A stretch of DNA of 64,000 nucleotides from Lachnospiraceae bacterium. Its GTDB lineage: Bacteria; Bacillota; Clostridia; Lachnospirales; Lachnospiraceae. A program made the position numbers and the translations under genes. The stretch is taken from the NCBI GenBank assembly GCA_022769665.1, contig JALEIR010000010.1, positions 62,001 through 126,000 on the forward strand, in the 5' to 3' direction. This document shows, in pieces, positions 48,038-58,602 of the stretch. A model generated the notes under the pieces. The model was given only the letters and a program-made list of their open reading frames with translations, was not told the DNA's origin and made no database searches. The first letter of the stretch is position 1. The number at the start of each line of letters is the position of its first letter.

Positions 48038-49687
48038 TTACGCCTCTGCAGTTTCTGCCTCTTTCTCCGCATCAATGATAGCAAAGGCAATATTTGTGGC
48101 ATGATCAGCCACTCTCTCCAGTCCGGAGGCAATATCAGAGAAAATCATACCGGCTTCCGGCGTACATTCACCCTTTGTCAGACGCTCAACATGAAGTTTC
48201 TGCAACTCTTTCTCCTTCGCATCCACCTGGTTTTCCAGACTGACAACCTCTTTCATGTGGGTTTCATCACCCTTTGCAAACATATCCATGGAATACTGAA
48301 TAATCTTGTTGACCATATCCAGCATTTCTCCCATTTCTCTCTGGGCATCCTTGCTGAAGGAAATTCCCTCCTCCTTGCGCTGCTTTGCGGCATCCGCCAC
48401 ATTCTCCGCATGGTCTCCGATTCTCTCGATATCGTTCACTACGTGGAACAGAGCCCCCAGGCTCTTCAAGTCTTCTATAGGAAGAGTCGTCTGGTTAATC
48501 TTAACCAGATAATCCGTAATCGCATGATTCAGGAAATTTATGTTTTTTTCCACCTCATAAACTTCTTCAATATCTTCTTCGTCAAGCGTAATCAGGGCAT
48601 TCATGGCACGGTTCAGGTTCTCACTGGCAAGGGAAGCCATTCTGTCAAGCTCCTTGATAACCTCCACAACAGCTGTGGCAGGATTGAATACTACCTTGTC
48701 TCCGATATACTTCAGCTGGTAGCTCTCTCTGTAACCCACCTTTTTGTCCTCTCCGGGGACACATGCACAGGCAAGCTTTACAATCAAAGACGAGAATGGG
48801 AATAATACCAGCACCTGGAATATTTTAATCATAGTGTGAGCATTTGCAACAAACCTTCCTTTGTCTGCGGAGACAGCCCATATCAGCTTCATGACAGGTT
48901 CCTCAGCCACAAAAAGAATGATATACAAAAGCACCGTACCGATAACGTTAAACCAGAAATGAATCAGTGCCGTTCTCTTTGCATCCTTCTTTCCGGCCAG
49001 GGAAGCAATCAATGCTGTACTGCAGGCACCGATGTTACAGCCCAGAATAATATACAGAGTAATATGAAGGGAAAGCAAATCCTGATTTGCCAGCAAAAGT
49101 ACAATGCTGACGGTAACGGACGAGCTCTGGATAATTGACGTAAGCAGCAAGCCTACCAGCGTTGCCATAAAAGGATTTCTCAGAGAACCAAGAAGATTTA
49201 CCACCTCAGGTACATCCTTCATACAGGCCATGGAGCTTGACATAGTGCTCAACCCCAAAAACAGCACACCGAAACCGATGATGATATCTGCAAATTTTTT
49301 GATCTTTTCATTTGATACAAACATGGCAATCAGGACACCTACCAGAAGAATGAGCGGTGCATATGCCGATAAATTAAAAGATACCAGTTGTGATGTGATA
49401 GTTGTACCGATATTGGCACCAAAGATAACACCGGCAGCCTGATAAAGATTCATCAGACCGGCGTTTACAAAGCTGACCACCATAGCCGTACAGGCTGATG
49501 ATGATTGAATAATACCCGTAAAGACGATACCGACCAACATTCCCGTAAAACGGTTGGTGGTAAATATTTCCAAAATGCGGCGTAACTTGGCACCTGCCAC
49601 CTTCTCTATAGAGTCGCTCATCACGCGCATTCCGAACAGAAAAAGGCCAAGGCCGCCCGCCATTGACAAAAATATACTTGCGTTCAT
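48038..49687 (-). CDS. Na/Pi cotransporter family protein with PhoU-like C-terminus
   Basis: GLFLFGMRVMSDSIEKVAGAKLRRILEIFTTNRFTGMLVGIVFTGIIQSSSACTAMVVSFVNAGLM; repeated QSSS motif. Confidence 0.92.
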   Translation of the reverse strand: MNASIFLSMAGGLGLFLFGMRVMSDSIEKVAGAKLRRILEIFTTNRFTGMLVGIVFTGIIQSSSACTAMVVSFVNAGLMNLYQAAGVIFGANIGTTITSQLVSFNLSAYAPLILLVGVLIAMFVSNEKIKKFADIIIGFGVLFLGLSTMSSSMACMKDVPEVVNLLGSLRNPFMATLVGLLLTSIIQSSSVTVSIVLLLANQDLLSLHITLYIILGCNIGACSTALIASLAGKKDAKRTALIHFWFNVIGTVLLYIILFVAEEPVMKLIWAVSADKGRFVANAHTMIKIFQVLVLFPFSSLIVKLACACVPGEDKKVGYRESYQLKYIGDKVVFNPATAVVEVIKELDRMASLASENLNRAMNALITLDEEDIEEVYEVEKNINFLNHAITDYLVKINQTTLPIEDLKSLGALFHVVNDIERIGDHAENVADAAKQRKEEGISFSKDAQREMGEMLDMVNKIIQYSMDMFAKGDETHMKEVVSLENQVDAKEKELQKLHVERLTKGECTPEAGMIFSDIASGLERVADHATNIAFAIIDAEKEAETAEA

Positions 49688-49789
49688 ACAAATTTCCCTT
49701 CAAATTATTAAAATACTGTTTCGGACAAACTATAATAATTTTACGGGAAAAGTGCAAAACTTACAATAGAAATTTACATTTTTTTTACA

Positions 49790-50713
49790 TTACGGCGCAT
49801 ATTGCCAACGTGTGCCCGCAGCAATATCCTGCTCCAACTGTTTTTTCAAGCTTTCGACGCAATCGAATTTCTGCTCCGGTCTGCGGAATTCATGGAGATA
49901 AACCTCAATATTTTCTCCGTAAATCTCCCGGTCAAATTGATACAGAAAAGTTTCAACTACCATGTTACGTTCATCCGTGACCGTAGGCTTACAGCCCACA
50001 TTACTGATGGCGCGGTAGCTTCTTCCGTTATATCTCACACTGGAATAATAGACCCCATTGGGCGGCAACAGCTTACTTTCCCCCGGAAGTATATTGACCG
50101 TTGGGAATCCCAGAGTTCTGCCAATCCGGCGCCCATGCACCACCTTGCCCGCTATCATATAAGGCATCCCCAACAGCTTTTCAGCCGTCACAAGATCTCC
50201 GTTTTCTACCCGGCTGCGTACATATGTGGAGCTCACCGGCTGTCCGTTCAAACAGACCTTGTCTATGGTTCGAACCGAAAAACCGAGTTCCGGCCCCAGT
50301 TTTCTCAGAAGCTCTGCATTCCCCTGTCCTTTGGCTCCAAAGGATAAGTCATTTCCCGCAGCTATAAAACGGGTATTCATCTGTTTTGCCAGTATCTCCG
50401 CGGCAAAGGCTTTGGGCGATATGTCTGCGGTCTCCATATTCAGCGGGAATTCAATCAGAATATCCACATTCATGCGTTCAAACAACAGCCGCTTTTCCTC
50501 TTTTGTTGTAAGTTCTCTGCCATCAGATTGCCCGAAAAGCACAGCAGGTGCAGGATCAAATGTAAATACACACGCTGCCATTCCCTTACTCCTGCACGCC
50601 AGGATTTCTTCCAAAAGGCGTCTGTGTCCGATGTGTACTCCATCAAACTTGCCGATAGCAACAGCCGTATCCTTCTCCAGGTAAAAATCCGTTGTATTCG
50701 TAATGATTTCCAA
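49790..50713 (-). CDS. ribF: bifunctional riboflavin kinase / FAD synthetase
   Basis: VAIGKFDGVHIGHRRLLEEI...GKVVHGRRIGRTLGFPTVNI. Confidence 0.95.
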   Translation of the reverse strand: MEIITNTTDFYLEKDTAVAIGKFDGVHIGHRRLLEEILACRSKGMAACVFTFDPAPAVLFGQSDGRELTTKEEKRLLFERMNVDILIEFPLNMETADISPKAFAAEILAKQMNTRFIAAGNDLSFGAKGQGNAELLRKLGPELGFSVRTIDKVCLNGQPVSSTYVRSRVENGDLVTAEKLLGMPYMIAGKVVHGRRIGRTLGFPTVNILPGESKLLPPNGVYYSSVRYNGRSYRAISNVGCKPTVTDERNMVVETFLYQFDREIYGENIEVYLHEFRRPEQKFDCVESLKKQLEQDIAAGTRWQYAP

Positions 50714-50739
50714 ACCAATTCACTCTTTCTTTCAAGCTT

Positions 50740-51636
50740 TTACAAAAACATTTTTACGGGCTTATACCACTTTCGTTCGGGCTCAAATACATAAATCCCC
50801 ACAAAACTGCCATCGGTGCGGCACAGTCTCACCCACTGTTCCGGCCCGTAAACCGATTTTTCCTTTGTCTGTTCCGGTGATACGATATTTCCGTTTTCCA
50901 ACAGTTTGTTATTCTCTTCCGTCACATGAAGCACAGGACAATTCAAAAACATGCTTTCCACCGGCAGGACAGCCTCTTCCAGTCTACCCTCGTCCTTCAT
51001 CTGCTGCAGCTGTCCCAGCGTCACTGCGGCTTCCTGCGTAAACCTCCCCACAGCGGTGCGCCGTAAGCTCTGCATAGTTCCTCCACATCCCAGCTTTTTC
51101 CCGATATCTGCACAAAGGGTTCTGATGTATGTTCCTTTAGAGCAAACCACACGCATCTTTACAACCGGCAGTCTGTATTCCAATATTTCCAGTTCCAGTA
51201 TTTTTACCGGCCGTGGCTTTCGTTCCACTTCCTTGCCGGCCCGCGCCAGCTCATACAACTTTTTACCGTTTACTTTTAATGCGGAATACATGGGCGGCAC
51301 CTGTTCATAATCTCCCAGAAAGCTGTCACAAACCTTGCGCACCTCTGTCTCCGATACCTCTGCCGGATGCTCTGCCAGAATCTTCCCGGTTGTATCCTGA
51401 GTATCTGTCTCTACACCCAGCAAAAGCTCTGCGACATACTCTTTCTCCTTATCCGTAAGCATGTCACACAGCCTTGTACCGTTTCCAAGGCACACCGGCA
51501 ATACTCCCGTAGCTGCCGGGTCCAATGTTCCGGTATGCCCTATTTTTTTTTGTCCGCAAATTCCCCGCATTTTTGCCACAACATCATGGGAAGTAAATCC
51601 GGATTCCTTGTCAACTATGATAATTCCGTTAATCAT
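50740..51636 (-). CDS. truB: tRNA pseudouridine(55) synthase
   Basis: GIIIVDKESGFTSHDVVAKMRGICGQKKIGHTGTLDPAATGVLPVCLG. Confidence 0.96.
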   Translation of the reverse strand: MINGIIIVDKESGFTSHDVVAKMRGICGQKKIGHTGTLDPAATGVLPVCLGNGTRLCDMLTDKEKEYVAELLLGVETDTQDTTGKILAEHPAEVSETEVRKVCDSFLGDYEQVPPMYSALKVNGKKLYELARAGKEVERKPRPVKILELEILEYRLPVVKMRVVCSKGTYIRTLCADIGKKLGCGGTMQSLRRTAVGRFTQEAAVTLGQLQQMKDEGRLEEAVLPVESMFLNCPVLHVTEENNKLLENGNIVSPEQTKEKSVYGPEQWVRLCRTDGSFVGIYVFEPERKWYKPVKMFL

Positions 51637-51660
51637 TCTGCCTCAATTTCTTTGTTTCAC

Positions 51661-52614
51661 CTAAATGTCCATCTGCTCTGCAATATGTAAGGAAAGGTTG
51701 TTGACACAGTCATGAAAGGTTCCCCGCATGGTACAGCCGGCAGCTCTTGCATGACCGCCGCCGCCGAAATAAGCTGCCACTTCCGCCACATTGACCTTTT
51801 CATCCGATCGCAAGCTCACCTTATACTCCAGTACGTCCGTTTCATACATAAAAATGGCACAGCTGATTCCCTTAATATTTCTCAGTTGGTTTACAATGCC
51901 CTCCAAATCCTTGGCTGTCACATCATAAAAATCCATGGTTTTTCTGTCCACCATGCTGACAATACAGGTATTGTCCATAAAGCGGATGCTTTCCATCAGA
52001 GCGCGTCCCATAATCTGAGTCTGCACGTAAGTTTTCTGGTAAAAAGTTTCCTGGATCAATCTTGCAAAATCAAAGCCATAGCCAATCAGCTTAGCACCCT
52101 TCTCCATTGTTTCAGGAGTCGTGTTGGAATACTGAAACACACCCGTATCATGAATAATACCGATGTAAATAGCCATTGCCATGTCCCTATCCAGCTTGTC
52201 CAAATCAATCAAATCGTATATCAGTTCACTGGTAGAACCTACCTCCGGCTTAATATAATTCAAATTTCCGCTGCCGGAATTGCTGATATGATGGTCGATA
52301 TTTATTGTTTTTTTCGCCGCCCTGAAATATTTTTCTGCCTCTCCCAGTCTTTCCGCTCCGCTGTCCAGCGCGAAAAATACATCAAAAGGCTCCTGCTCCG
52401 GAAATTGGGTGTCAATTTCGTCAAAGCCTCTTATTTCGCGGAAAATATCTGCAGGCTTTTCCAAAAATACTTTAACCTCAGCTCCCGGAATACATTTCCG
52501 CAGATACATCTGCAGTCCAAGCACTGAGCCCACGCAGTCTCCGTCCGGACGAATATGTCCGCTGATGCCTATTCTTTTTGCTTCCTTACATTCCTTTAAT
52601 ATATCCAAGTTCAT
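51661..52614 (-). CDS. nrnA: DHH/DHHA1 phosphoesterase (NrnA-like)
   Basis: GISGHIRPDGDCVGSVLGLQMYL...NIDHHISNSG...GGGGHARAAGCTMRG. Confidence 0.92.
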   Translation of the reverse strand: MNLDILKECKEAKRIGISGHIRPDGDCVGSVLGLQMYLRKCIPGAEVKVFLEKPADIFREIRGFDEIDTQFPEQEPFDVFFALDSGAERLGEAEKYFRAAKKTINIDHHISNSGSGNLNYIKPEVGSTSELIYDLIDLDKLDRDMAMAIYIGIIHDTGVFQYSNTTPETMEKGAKLIGYGFDFARLIQETFYQKTYVQTQIMGRALMESIRFMDNTCIVSMVDRKTMDFYDVTAKDLEGIVNQLRNIKGISCAIFMYETDVLEYKVSLRSDEKVNVAEVAAYFGGGGHARAAGCTMRGTFHDCVNNLSLHIAEQMDI

Positions 52615-52629
52615 TTAATGCCTCTGTTT

Positions 52630-53019
52630 CTATTCTTCCTCGTCCCTTTCAGCCATATTCTCCGCATCCGCAGCAATGACTTCGTCAATTTTATGGGACA
52701 TATTTACACCATATTCAATAGACTGATCCATGACAAAAGTAATCTCGGGTGTGTTGCGGAGATTAATGGTCTTCGCAATCTGCCTCTTGATAAAACCTTC
52801 TGCACTTTTCAAGCCCAACAGCGTATTCTTTTTCGCTTCATCATCACCCAGCACGCTGATCCATGCCTTGCAGCTTTTTAAATCGGGAGCCACCTCCACA
52901 GCCACAACGCTTGTCCAGGGACTGATGCGGGGATCCTTGATTTCTCCCCTGATAATCTCTGCCAGAACACGCTGCACTTCCCCGTTGATACGGGTATTTT
53001 TGATACTGTTCTTTCTCAT
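52630..53019 (-). CDS. rbfA: 30S ribosome-binding factor A
   Basis: RINGEVQRVLAEIIRGEIKDPRISPWTSVVAVEVAPDLKSCKAWISVLG. Confidence 0.94.
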   Translation of the reverse strand: MRKNSIKNTRINGEVQRVLAEIIRGEIKDPRISPWTSVVAVEVAPDLKSCKAWISVLGDDEAKKNTLLGLKSAEGFIKRQIAKTINLRNTPEITFVMDQSIEYGVNMSHKIDEVIAADAENMAERDEEE

Positions 53020-53183
53020 TATAATAACCTTTCTATAGCCAAATCATGGTTGCCGGATTGAATATGCTGATTCCCCGGGGCGGACGATATCTCTTTTCAG
53101 ATCCGCTCCCGGAGTTCAAGTGTCCTGCATTCTCGAGGGAGACGGCCGTCATACCCGAGTCAGCCAGTCAACATGCACATACC

Positions 53184-56150
53184 CTACCGGGGAACTTCTA
53201 CCATGATATACGCTTCAACAACATCAAGCTCCTGAATCTGGTCGAAGCCCTCAAATACAAGACCGCACTCGAAGCCTTCCTTTACTTCCTTGACATCGTC
53301 CTTGAATCGTTTCAAAGAAGCAAGCGCACCTTCATAAATCAGCTCGCCCTCACGTCTGATACGAATCTTACAACCTCTCTGGAAGACGCCGTCCGTGACA
53401 TAGGATCCGGCAATATTGCCGACCTGGGATGCTTTAAATATCTGACGTACCTCTGCGTGTCCGATAATCTTCTCCTCGTAAACAGGATCAAGCATACCCT
53501 TCATGGCCGCCTCAATATCTTCGATTGCCTGATAGATGACCCTATACAGTCTCACATCCACTCCCTCACGTTCGGCAGTTGCCTTGGCGGTTGCATCGGG
53601 ACGGACATTGAAACCGATGATAATTGCATTGGAGGCACTTGCCAAGGTTACATCTGACTCATTGATGGCACCAACGCCGCCGTGAATGCATTTTACAACA
53701 ACTTCTTCATTGGAAAGCTTCATCAGAGACTGCTTCACCGCTTCCACGCTACCCTGAACGTCAGCCTTTACAATCAGGTTCAGTTCCTTCAAATTACCTT
53801 CCTGAATCTGAGAGAACAAATCATCCAAAGACATCTTGGATTTTGTCTCTTCCAGCTTTCTTTCCTTATTCTGGGCAAGATAAGTATCCGCATAGGACTT
53901 GGCTGTCTTATCATTCTCATGGGCCAGGAATACCTCACCTGCACTGGGCACATCGGAAAGTCCCAAAATCTCTACGGGTGTGGAAGGATCTGCCTCCTTC
54001 ACACGTCTGCCCTTGTCGTCAACCATTGCACGAACCTTACCGTGACATGCTCCTGCGGAAACGAAATCTCCCACATGTAAAGTACCCTTCTGTACCAGAA
54101 CGGTTGCGACGGGACCGCGTCCTTTATCCAACTCCGCCTCGATGACAAGTCCTCTCGCACGGCGCTTGGGATTTGCCTTCAGCTCCAGGATATCCGCTGT
54201 CAGCAGAATGGTTTCCAACAAGTCCTCAATACCCTCTCCGGTCTTTGCGGATACAGGGACAAACTCTGTACTTCCGCCCCAGTCTGTTGCAATCAGCTCG
54301 TACTCCGTAAGCTCCTGTTTCACACGTTCAATATTTGCCGAGGGCTTATCAATCTTGTTTACGGCAACAATAATTTCAATTCCTGCTGCCTTTGCATGAT
54401 TGATGGCCTCAACGGTCTGGGGCATTACGCCGTCATCCGCAGCAACCACAAGGATTGCGATATCAGTTGCATTGGCACCTCTCATACGCATGGCAGTAAA
54501 CGCCTCGTGTCCGGGTGTATCCAGGAAAGTAATCTTCCTGCCGTTAATATTTACAGTATATGCACCGATGTGCTGTGTAATACCTCCTGCCTCCCGATCC
54601 GTCACATTTGTCTTACGAATTGCATCCAGCAGTGAAGTCTTACCATGGTCTACATGACCCATAACGCAGATTACAGGAGGTCTCTCTACCAGATTCTCCT
54701 CATCTTCATCGTCCTCTTTCAGCAGTTCCTCGATAACGTCAACCTTTACTTCCTTCTCGCAGAGGATATCGTACTCCATGGCAATATTCTCCGCATCCTC
54801 ATAGGAAACCTCCTGGTTCACCGTCACAATTTTGCCTTCCAAAAACAGCTTCTTAACGATGGCGGAGGGCTGCAGTTTCATCTTCTCAGCCAACTCCTTG
54901 ATTGTAATGGTCTCGGGCAGAGTGATTACCTTGATAACCTCCTCTACCACCTCTTCCTTCTTCTTTTCAGGCTTGATGAAGCGGCCGGGCTTATTCTTTA
55001 ATGTCTCGTCCTCTTCATAGATGTGATCCTTTCTGGAACGCTTATCCTTCTCCTGACTGCTGGCACGTCTCTTGTCTTCTTCACGCCTCTTTTCCAAATC
55101 CTTTGTGGGAGCATCTCCCGCAAAGCCCTTGCTCTGACCCTTATCTCTGAATCCGGAACCCTGTCCTCCGGCTCTGTTATCCCGGGGTGCACCGTTAAAT
55201 CCGCGATTGCCGCCCTGCCCTGCACCGGGCCCGCGTCTTTCGCTCTGGTCACCTTCCGCACCGGGTCTGCCCGGTCTCTGGAAGCCGTCTCTTCTGTCTC
55301 CGGCAGGTCTGCCGCTTCCGTTCCCGCCTCTGCCCTGGAACTGTCCGCGTTCAGGCCTGTCACCGGCAGGTCTGCTGCCCTGGAAACCATTCTGACCTCT
55401 GTTATCACGATTTCCCTGGAATCTGTTTTCCTGATTCCGATTCTCCTGAGGACGATTTTCCTGATTCCGGTTCTCCTGAGGGCGGTTTTCCCTTACGGGT
55501 CTGTCATTTCTCTCAGGTCTTGCATTCTGGGCCTGCACCTGTACAATTTCTGTCTGAGCAGGTGCTTTCGTCTCCTGTTGCGGTTTCTCAGCTTCCGGAC
55601 GTGCCTTGGGCTGAGGCTTGGAAGACACCATCTGCACACTGGGTGTGGGAGACGGAGGTGTCAGCGGCTTAATCGGAGTACGCGCCGGTGCGGCTGGCTG
55701 ATTCCTTCTGTTATTAAATCCATTGTTCTGGAAGTTATTGCCTCCCTGGGGCTTGTTTTGTCCGTTACTTTGCCCCACGCCCTGAGGTCTGCCACCGTTT
55801 CCGTTCTGTCCGGGACGCTGTCCTGACATCTTGGAATTCTGGGCATTGTTTACAAAAATAATGGTCTTTTTCTTTTTAGGTGTAACACCCTGACTCTCAA
55901 CGGCTGCCTTTTCCGTTTTATCAGCTGCGGGAGCTGCCTTCGCGGGAGTCTCCTCCTTTGCGGGCTTTTCCTTGACAGTTTCAGCCTTGGTACTCTTTCC
56001 GAACGCTTTTCTCACGGTTTCCGCCATATCTTCTTCAATAGAGCTGCTTGCAGACTTGGCTTCCACACCCTTTTCCTGCAAAAAGCTCAAAATATCTTTG
56101 CTTTGCTTTTCTAATTCCTTAGCGAGTTCATGTATCCTTATCTTCGCCAT
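53184..56150 (-). CDS. infB: translation initiation factor IF-2
   Basis: [51 protein letters not shown]; long Arg/Asn/Gln/Gly-rich linker. Confidence 0.97.
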   Translation of the reverse strand: MAKIRIHELAKELEKQSKDILSFLQEKGVEAKSASSSIEEDMAETVRKAFGKSTKAETVKEKPAKEETPAKAAPAADKTEKAAVESQGVTPKKKKTIIFVNNAQNSKMSGQRPGQNGNGGRPQGVGQSNGQNKPQGGNNFQNNGFNNRRNQPAAPARTPIKPLTPPSPTPSVQMVSSKPQPKARPEAEKPQQETKAPAQTEIVQVQAQNARPERNDRPVRENRPQENRNQENRPQENRNQENRFQGNRDNRGQNGFQGSRPAGDRPERGQFQGRGGNGSGRPAGDRRDGFQRPGRPGAEGDQSERRGPGAGQGGNRGFNGAPRDNRAGGQGSGFRDKGQSKGFAGDAPTKDLEKRREEDKRRASSQEKDKRSRKDHIYEEDETLKNKPGRFIKPEKKKEEVVEEVIKVITLPETITIKELAEKMKLQPSAIVKKLFLEGKIVTVNQEVSYEDAENIAMEYDILCEKEVKVDVIEELLKEDDEDEENLVERPPVICVMGHVDHGKTSLLDAIRKTNVTDREAGGITQHIGAYTVNINGRKITFLDTPGHEAFTAMRMRGANATDIAILVVAADDGVMPQTVEAINHAKAAGIEIIVAVNKIDKPSANIERVKQELTEYELIATDWGGSTEFVPVSAKTGEGIEDLLETILLTADILELKANPKRRARGLVIEAELDKGRGPVATVLVQKGTLHVGDFVSAGACHGKVRAMVDDKGRRVKEADPSTPVEILGLSDVPSAGEVFLAHENDKTAKSYADTYLAQNKERKLEETKSKMSLDDLFSQIQEGNLKELNLIVKADVQGSVEAVKQSLMKLSNEEVVVKCIHGGVGAINESDVTLASASNAIIIGFNVRPDATAKATAEREGVDVRLYRVIYQAIEDIEAAMKGMLDPVYEEKIIGHAEVRQIFKASQVGNIAGSYVTDGVFQRGCKIRIRREGELIYEGALASLKRFKDDVKEVKEGFECGLVFEGFDQIQELDVVEAYIMVEVPR

Positions 56151-56176
56151 GCTTTCCTCCAATTCCGCCTCTCGGC

Positions 56177-56488
56177 TTATTCCTCTTCTTCCAGTCGTTT
56201 GATAATCGCTTCCGCTAATCCTGCGTCACATACGCCAACCGATGACCGTAAGTCCTTACCGATTGCCCGGCCCAAATCTTCCTTGGTTCCATAGCTTTGG
56301 ACAGGTACTTCATAAAACGCACATTTATCGGTAAATAACTTTTTGGTATTTTCCGACGCATCCTCCGCAATGATTACCAGCATGGCGGAGCCTTTCTTTA
56401 TTGCTTCCAGAGTCTGCAATTCTCCGCTGACCAGATTGTGTCCTCTCATTGCAATTCCCAGAAGCGAAAAAACTTTATTCTGCTTCAA
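56177..56488 (-). CDS. ribosomal L7Ae-family protein (YlxQ)
   Basis: [46 protein letters not shown]; start probably TTG (LKQNK) after GGAG; longer ORF to 56527. Confidence 0.85.
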   Translation of the reverse strand: MKQNKVFSLLGIAMRGHNLVSGELQTLEAIKKGSAMLVIIAEDASENTKKLFTDKCAFYEVPVQSYGTKEDLGRAIGKDLRSSVGVCDAGLAEAIIKRLEEEE

Positions 56489-56747
56489 GACTGTCAAACT
56501 CCTTTTCCAAAGTGTCATACACTTCATTCGGAATACTCATTTTGAAAGAGCGCTCCAGACCTTTATTCTTTCTGGCCTTCAGCAGGCATTCCCTGCTCCT
56601 GCATATATATGCGCCTCTTCCGTTCTTTTTGCCTGTTACGTCCAGACAAATCTCATCTTCAGTTGTTTTCAGGACTCTCATCATGTCCTTTTTTCCCTTC
56701 ATCTCACCACAGCCCACACACTGCCTCAAAGGAACCTTTTTTGCCAT
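56475..56747 (-). CDS. YlxR (DUF448) family protein
   Basis: LRQCVGCGEMKGKKDMMRVLKT...NGRGAYICRSRECLLKARKNKGLERSFK. Confidence 0.92.
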   Translation of the reverse strand: MAKKVPLRQCVGCGEMKGKKDMMRVLKTTEDEICLDVTGKKNGRGAYICRSRECLLKARKNKGLERSFKMSIPNEVYDTLEKEFDSLEAE

Positions 56748-56755
56748 AAATCCAT

Positions 56756-57907
56756 TTACTCCTCAACGGGCTCTTCTTCCGAACCGCCCTCTTCATACTC
56801 CTGATACTCGTCCTCTGCGTACTCTCCCTCGTCCAGATAATCCTCGTAACGGAATCCGGGAGCATCCTTTGCCTGCGTTTCGGACTTGATATCAATCTTG
56901 TAACCGGTCAGTCTTGCTGCCAGTCTTGCATTCTGTCCTTCCTTACCGATGGCAAGCGACAGCTGGTAATCGGGTACAACCACTTTTGCGGTCTTTTCGT
57001 CAGGATCCGCAAATACAGCCACAATTTTTGCGGGAGACAATGCATTCTGAATCAAGAGACCGGGGTTCTCATCCCAGTTAACAATGTCGATTTTTTCGCC
57101 GCGCAATTCTTCCACAATCGCATTTACTCTTGCACCGTTCATACCGACACATGCTCCGACGGCGTCTACATTGGGATTGTTACTCCAAACGGCAATCTTT
57201 GTACGGCTTCCCGCTTCACGGGCAATACTCTTAATCTCAACAGTACCGTCCTTGATTTCTGTAACCTCTGACTCAAACAGTCTCTTGACCAGCTCCGGAT
57301 GAGTCCGGCTGACATTGATACGGGGCCCCTTGGGAGTGTTCTTCACTTCAAGGACATAAACCTTGATACGCTCAGTGGGACGGAATACTTCTCCCTTTAC
57401 CATCTCGCTCTCGTTTAACATCGCATCCGCTTTACCCAGATTAATGCTGACGTTCCTGCCCACATAGCGCTGTACAACGCCTGTGACAACATCCTTTTCC
57501 TTCTCGTAATACTGATTGTAGATTACGCTTCTCTCCTCCTCACGGATTTTCTGGAGAATCACATTTTTTGCATTCTGGGTTGCAATACGTCCGAACTCCT
57601 TGGACTTAATCTCAACATGGAGCATATCGCCCACCTTTGCCTTGGCTGAAATCTCCTTTGCGTCATCCAGAGAAATCTGCAGGCAGTCATCCTCCACGTC
57701 ATCAGCGGTCTCAACAACCTCTTTCTCGGCATAGACCAGAAAATCGCAGGTGTCACGGTCAATTTCCACCTTTACATTATCTGCCTTTCCGAAGTGATTC
57801 TTGCAGGCAGTAAGCAGAGAATTTTCAATGGCTTCAAACAGCGTCTCCTTGCTGATTTCCTTCTCCTTCTCCAGAATATCAAGTGCCTCCATTAATTCCT
57901 TGTTCAT
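56756..57907 (-). CDS. nusA: transcription termination/antitermination factor NusA
   Basis: MNKELMEALDILEKEKEISKETLFEAIENSLLTACKNHFG; GACVGMNGARVNAIVEELRGEKIDIVNW. Confidence 0.96.
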   Translation of the reverse strand: MNKELMEALDILEKEKEISKETLFEAIENSLLTACKNHFGKADNVKVEIDRDTCDFLVYAEKEVVETADDVEDDCLQISLDDAKEISAKAKVGDMLHVEIKSKEFGRIATQNAKNVILQKIREEERSVIYNQYYEKEKDVVTGVVQRYVGRNVSINLGKADAMLNESEMVKGEVFRPTERIKVYVLEVKNTPKGPRINVSRTHPELVKRLFESEVTEIKDGTVEIKSIAREAGSRTKIAVWSNNPNVDAVGACVGMNGARVNAIVEELRGEKIDIVNWDENPGLLIQNALSPAKIVAVFADPDEKTAKVVVPDYQLSLAIGKEGQNARLAARLTGYKIDIKSETQAKDAPGFRYEDYLDEGEYAEDEYQEYEEGGSEEEPVEE

Positions 57908-57993
57908 TTCTTTTCCTTTTCCTCCATTCCGGCTCGTCTAAAGCCTGTTTCTGTTCAAATTACTATCAAAATTCAGCCTTCTTCAGACTGTTG

Positions 57994-58458
57994 TTAAAAG
58001 TCCAGTGCCAGTCGAATCAGCGCAATATCTGACCGTGCAAAGGTTCTGTCTGTTTCTCCCTCTTTTATGACGATGACCTCGCTGTCAAAGCTCTCCAGTG
58101 TTCCGGCAAATTCCTTGCATTTATCTATGGGCTTGAACAGCTTAATTTCCACTTCCTGTCCGATGCTGGCCTGAAGATGCTTATCTTTTTTCAATGTTCT
58201 GCCCAGTCCCGGACTGCTGACCTCCAAAATATAGGCGTCGGGAATAAAATCTTCCCGGTCCAGAGCATCCGATAATGCCCTGCTTACATTCTCACAGTCC
58301 TGTATGTTTACCCCCTCCGGTTTATCAATGTATGCACGCAGATAATAATCACTGCCTTCCTTTACATACTCCACATCGTAGATGGAAACACCGTTTGCCG
58401 CGACAATAGGTTTTAGCAATTCTTCCGTTTTTGCTTCGTAGTCTTCCCTTCGGGACAT
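57994..58458 (-). CDS. rimP: ribosome maturation factor RimP
   Basis: VEYVKEGSDYYLRAYIDKPEGVNIQDCENVSRALSDALD...YILEVSSPGLGRTLKK. Confidence 0.94.
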   Translation of the reverse strand: MSRREDYEAKTEELLKPIVAANGVSIYDVEYVKEGSDYYLRAYIDKPEGVNIQDCENVSRALSDALDREDFIPDAYILEVSSPGLGRTLKKDKHLQASIGQEVEIKLFKPIDKCKEFAGTLESFDSEVIVIKEGETDRTFARSDIALIRLALDF

Positions 58459-58490
58459 TCCCTGCCTCCTTTGATTTCCCTTAACAACGA

Positions 58491-58520
58491 ATTAAGAGTG
58501 GCTCGCAAGCCACTCTTAAT
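58491..58520 (-). other. 13-bp perfect hairpin in the rimP-operon leader
   Basis: ATTAAGAGTGGCT-tgcg-AGCCACTCTTAAT, no T-run on minus strand. Confidence 0.6.
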
Positions 58521-58602
58521 CCAGTAATCATCATTTACAAAAGCAGTATAGTCCCAAATTTTCGAAATGTCAACAGATTGTGAAGAAAAATTTGTTACTT
58601 TC

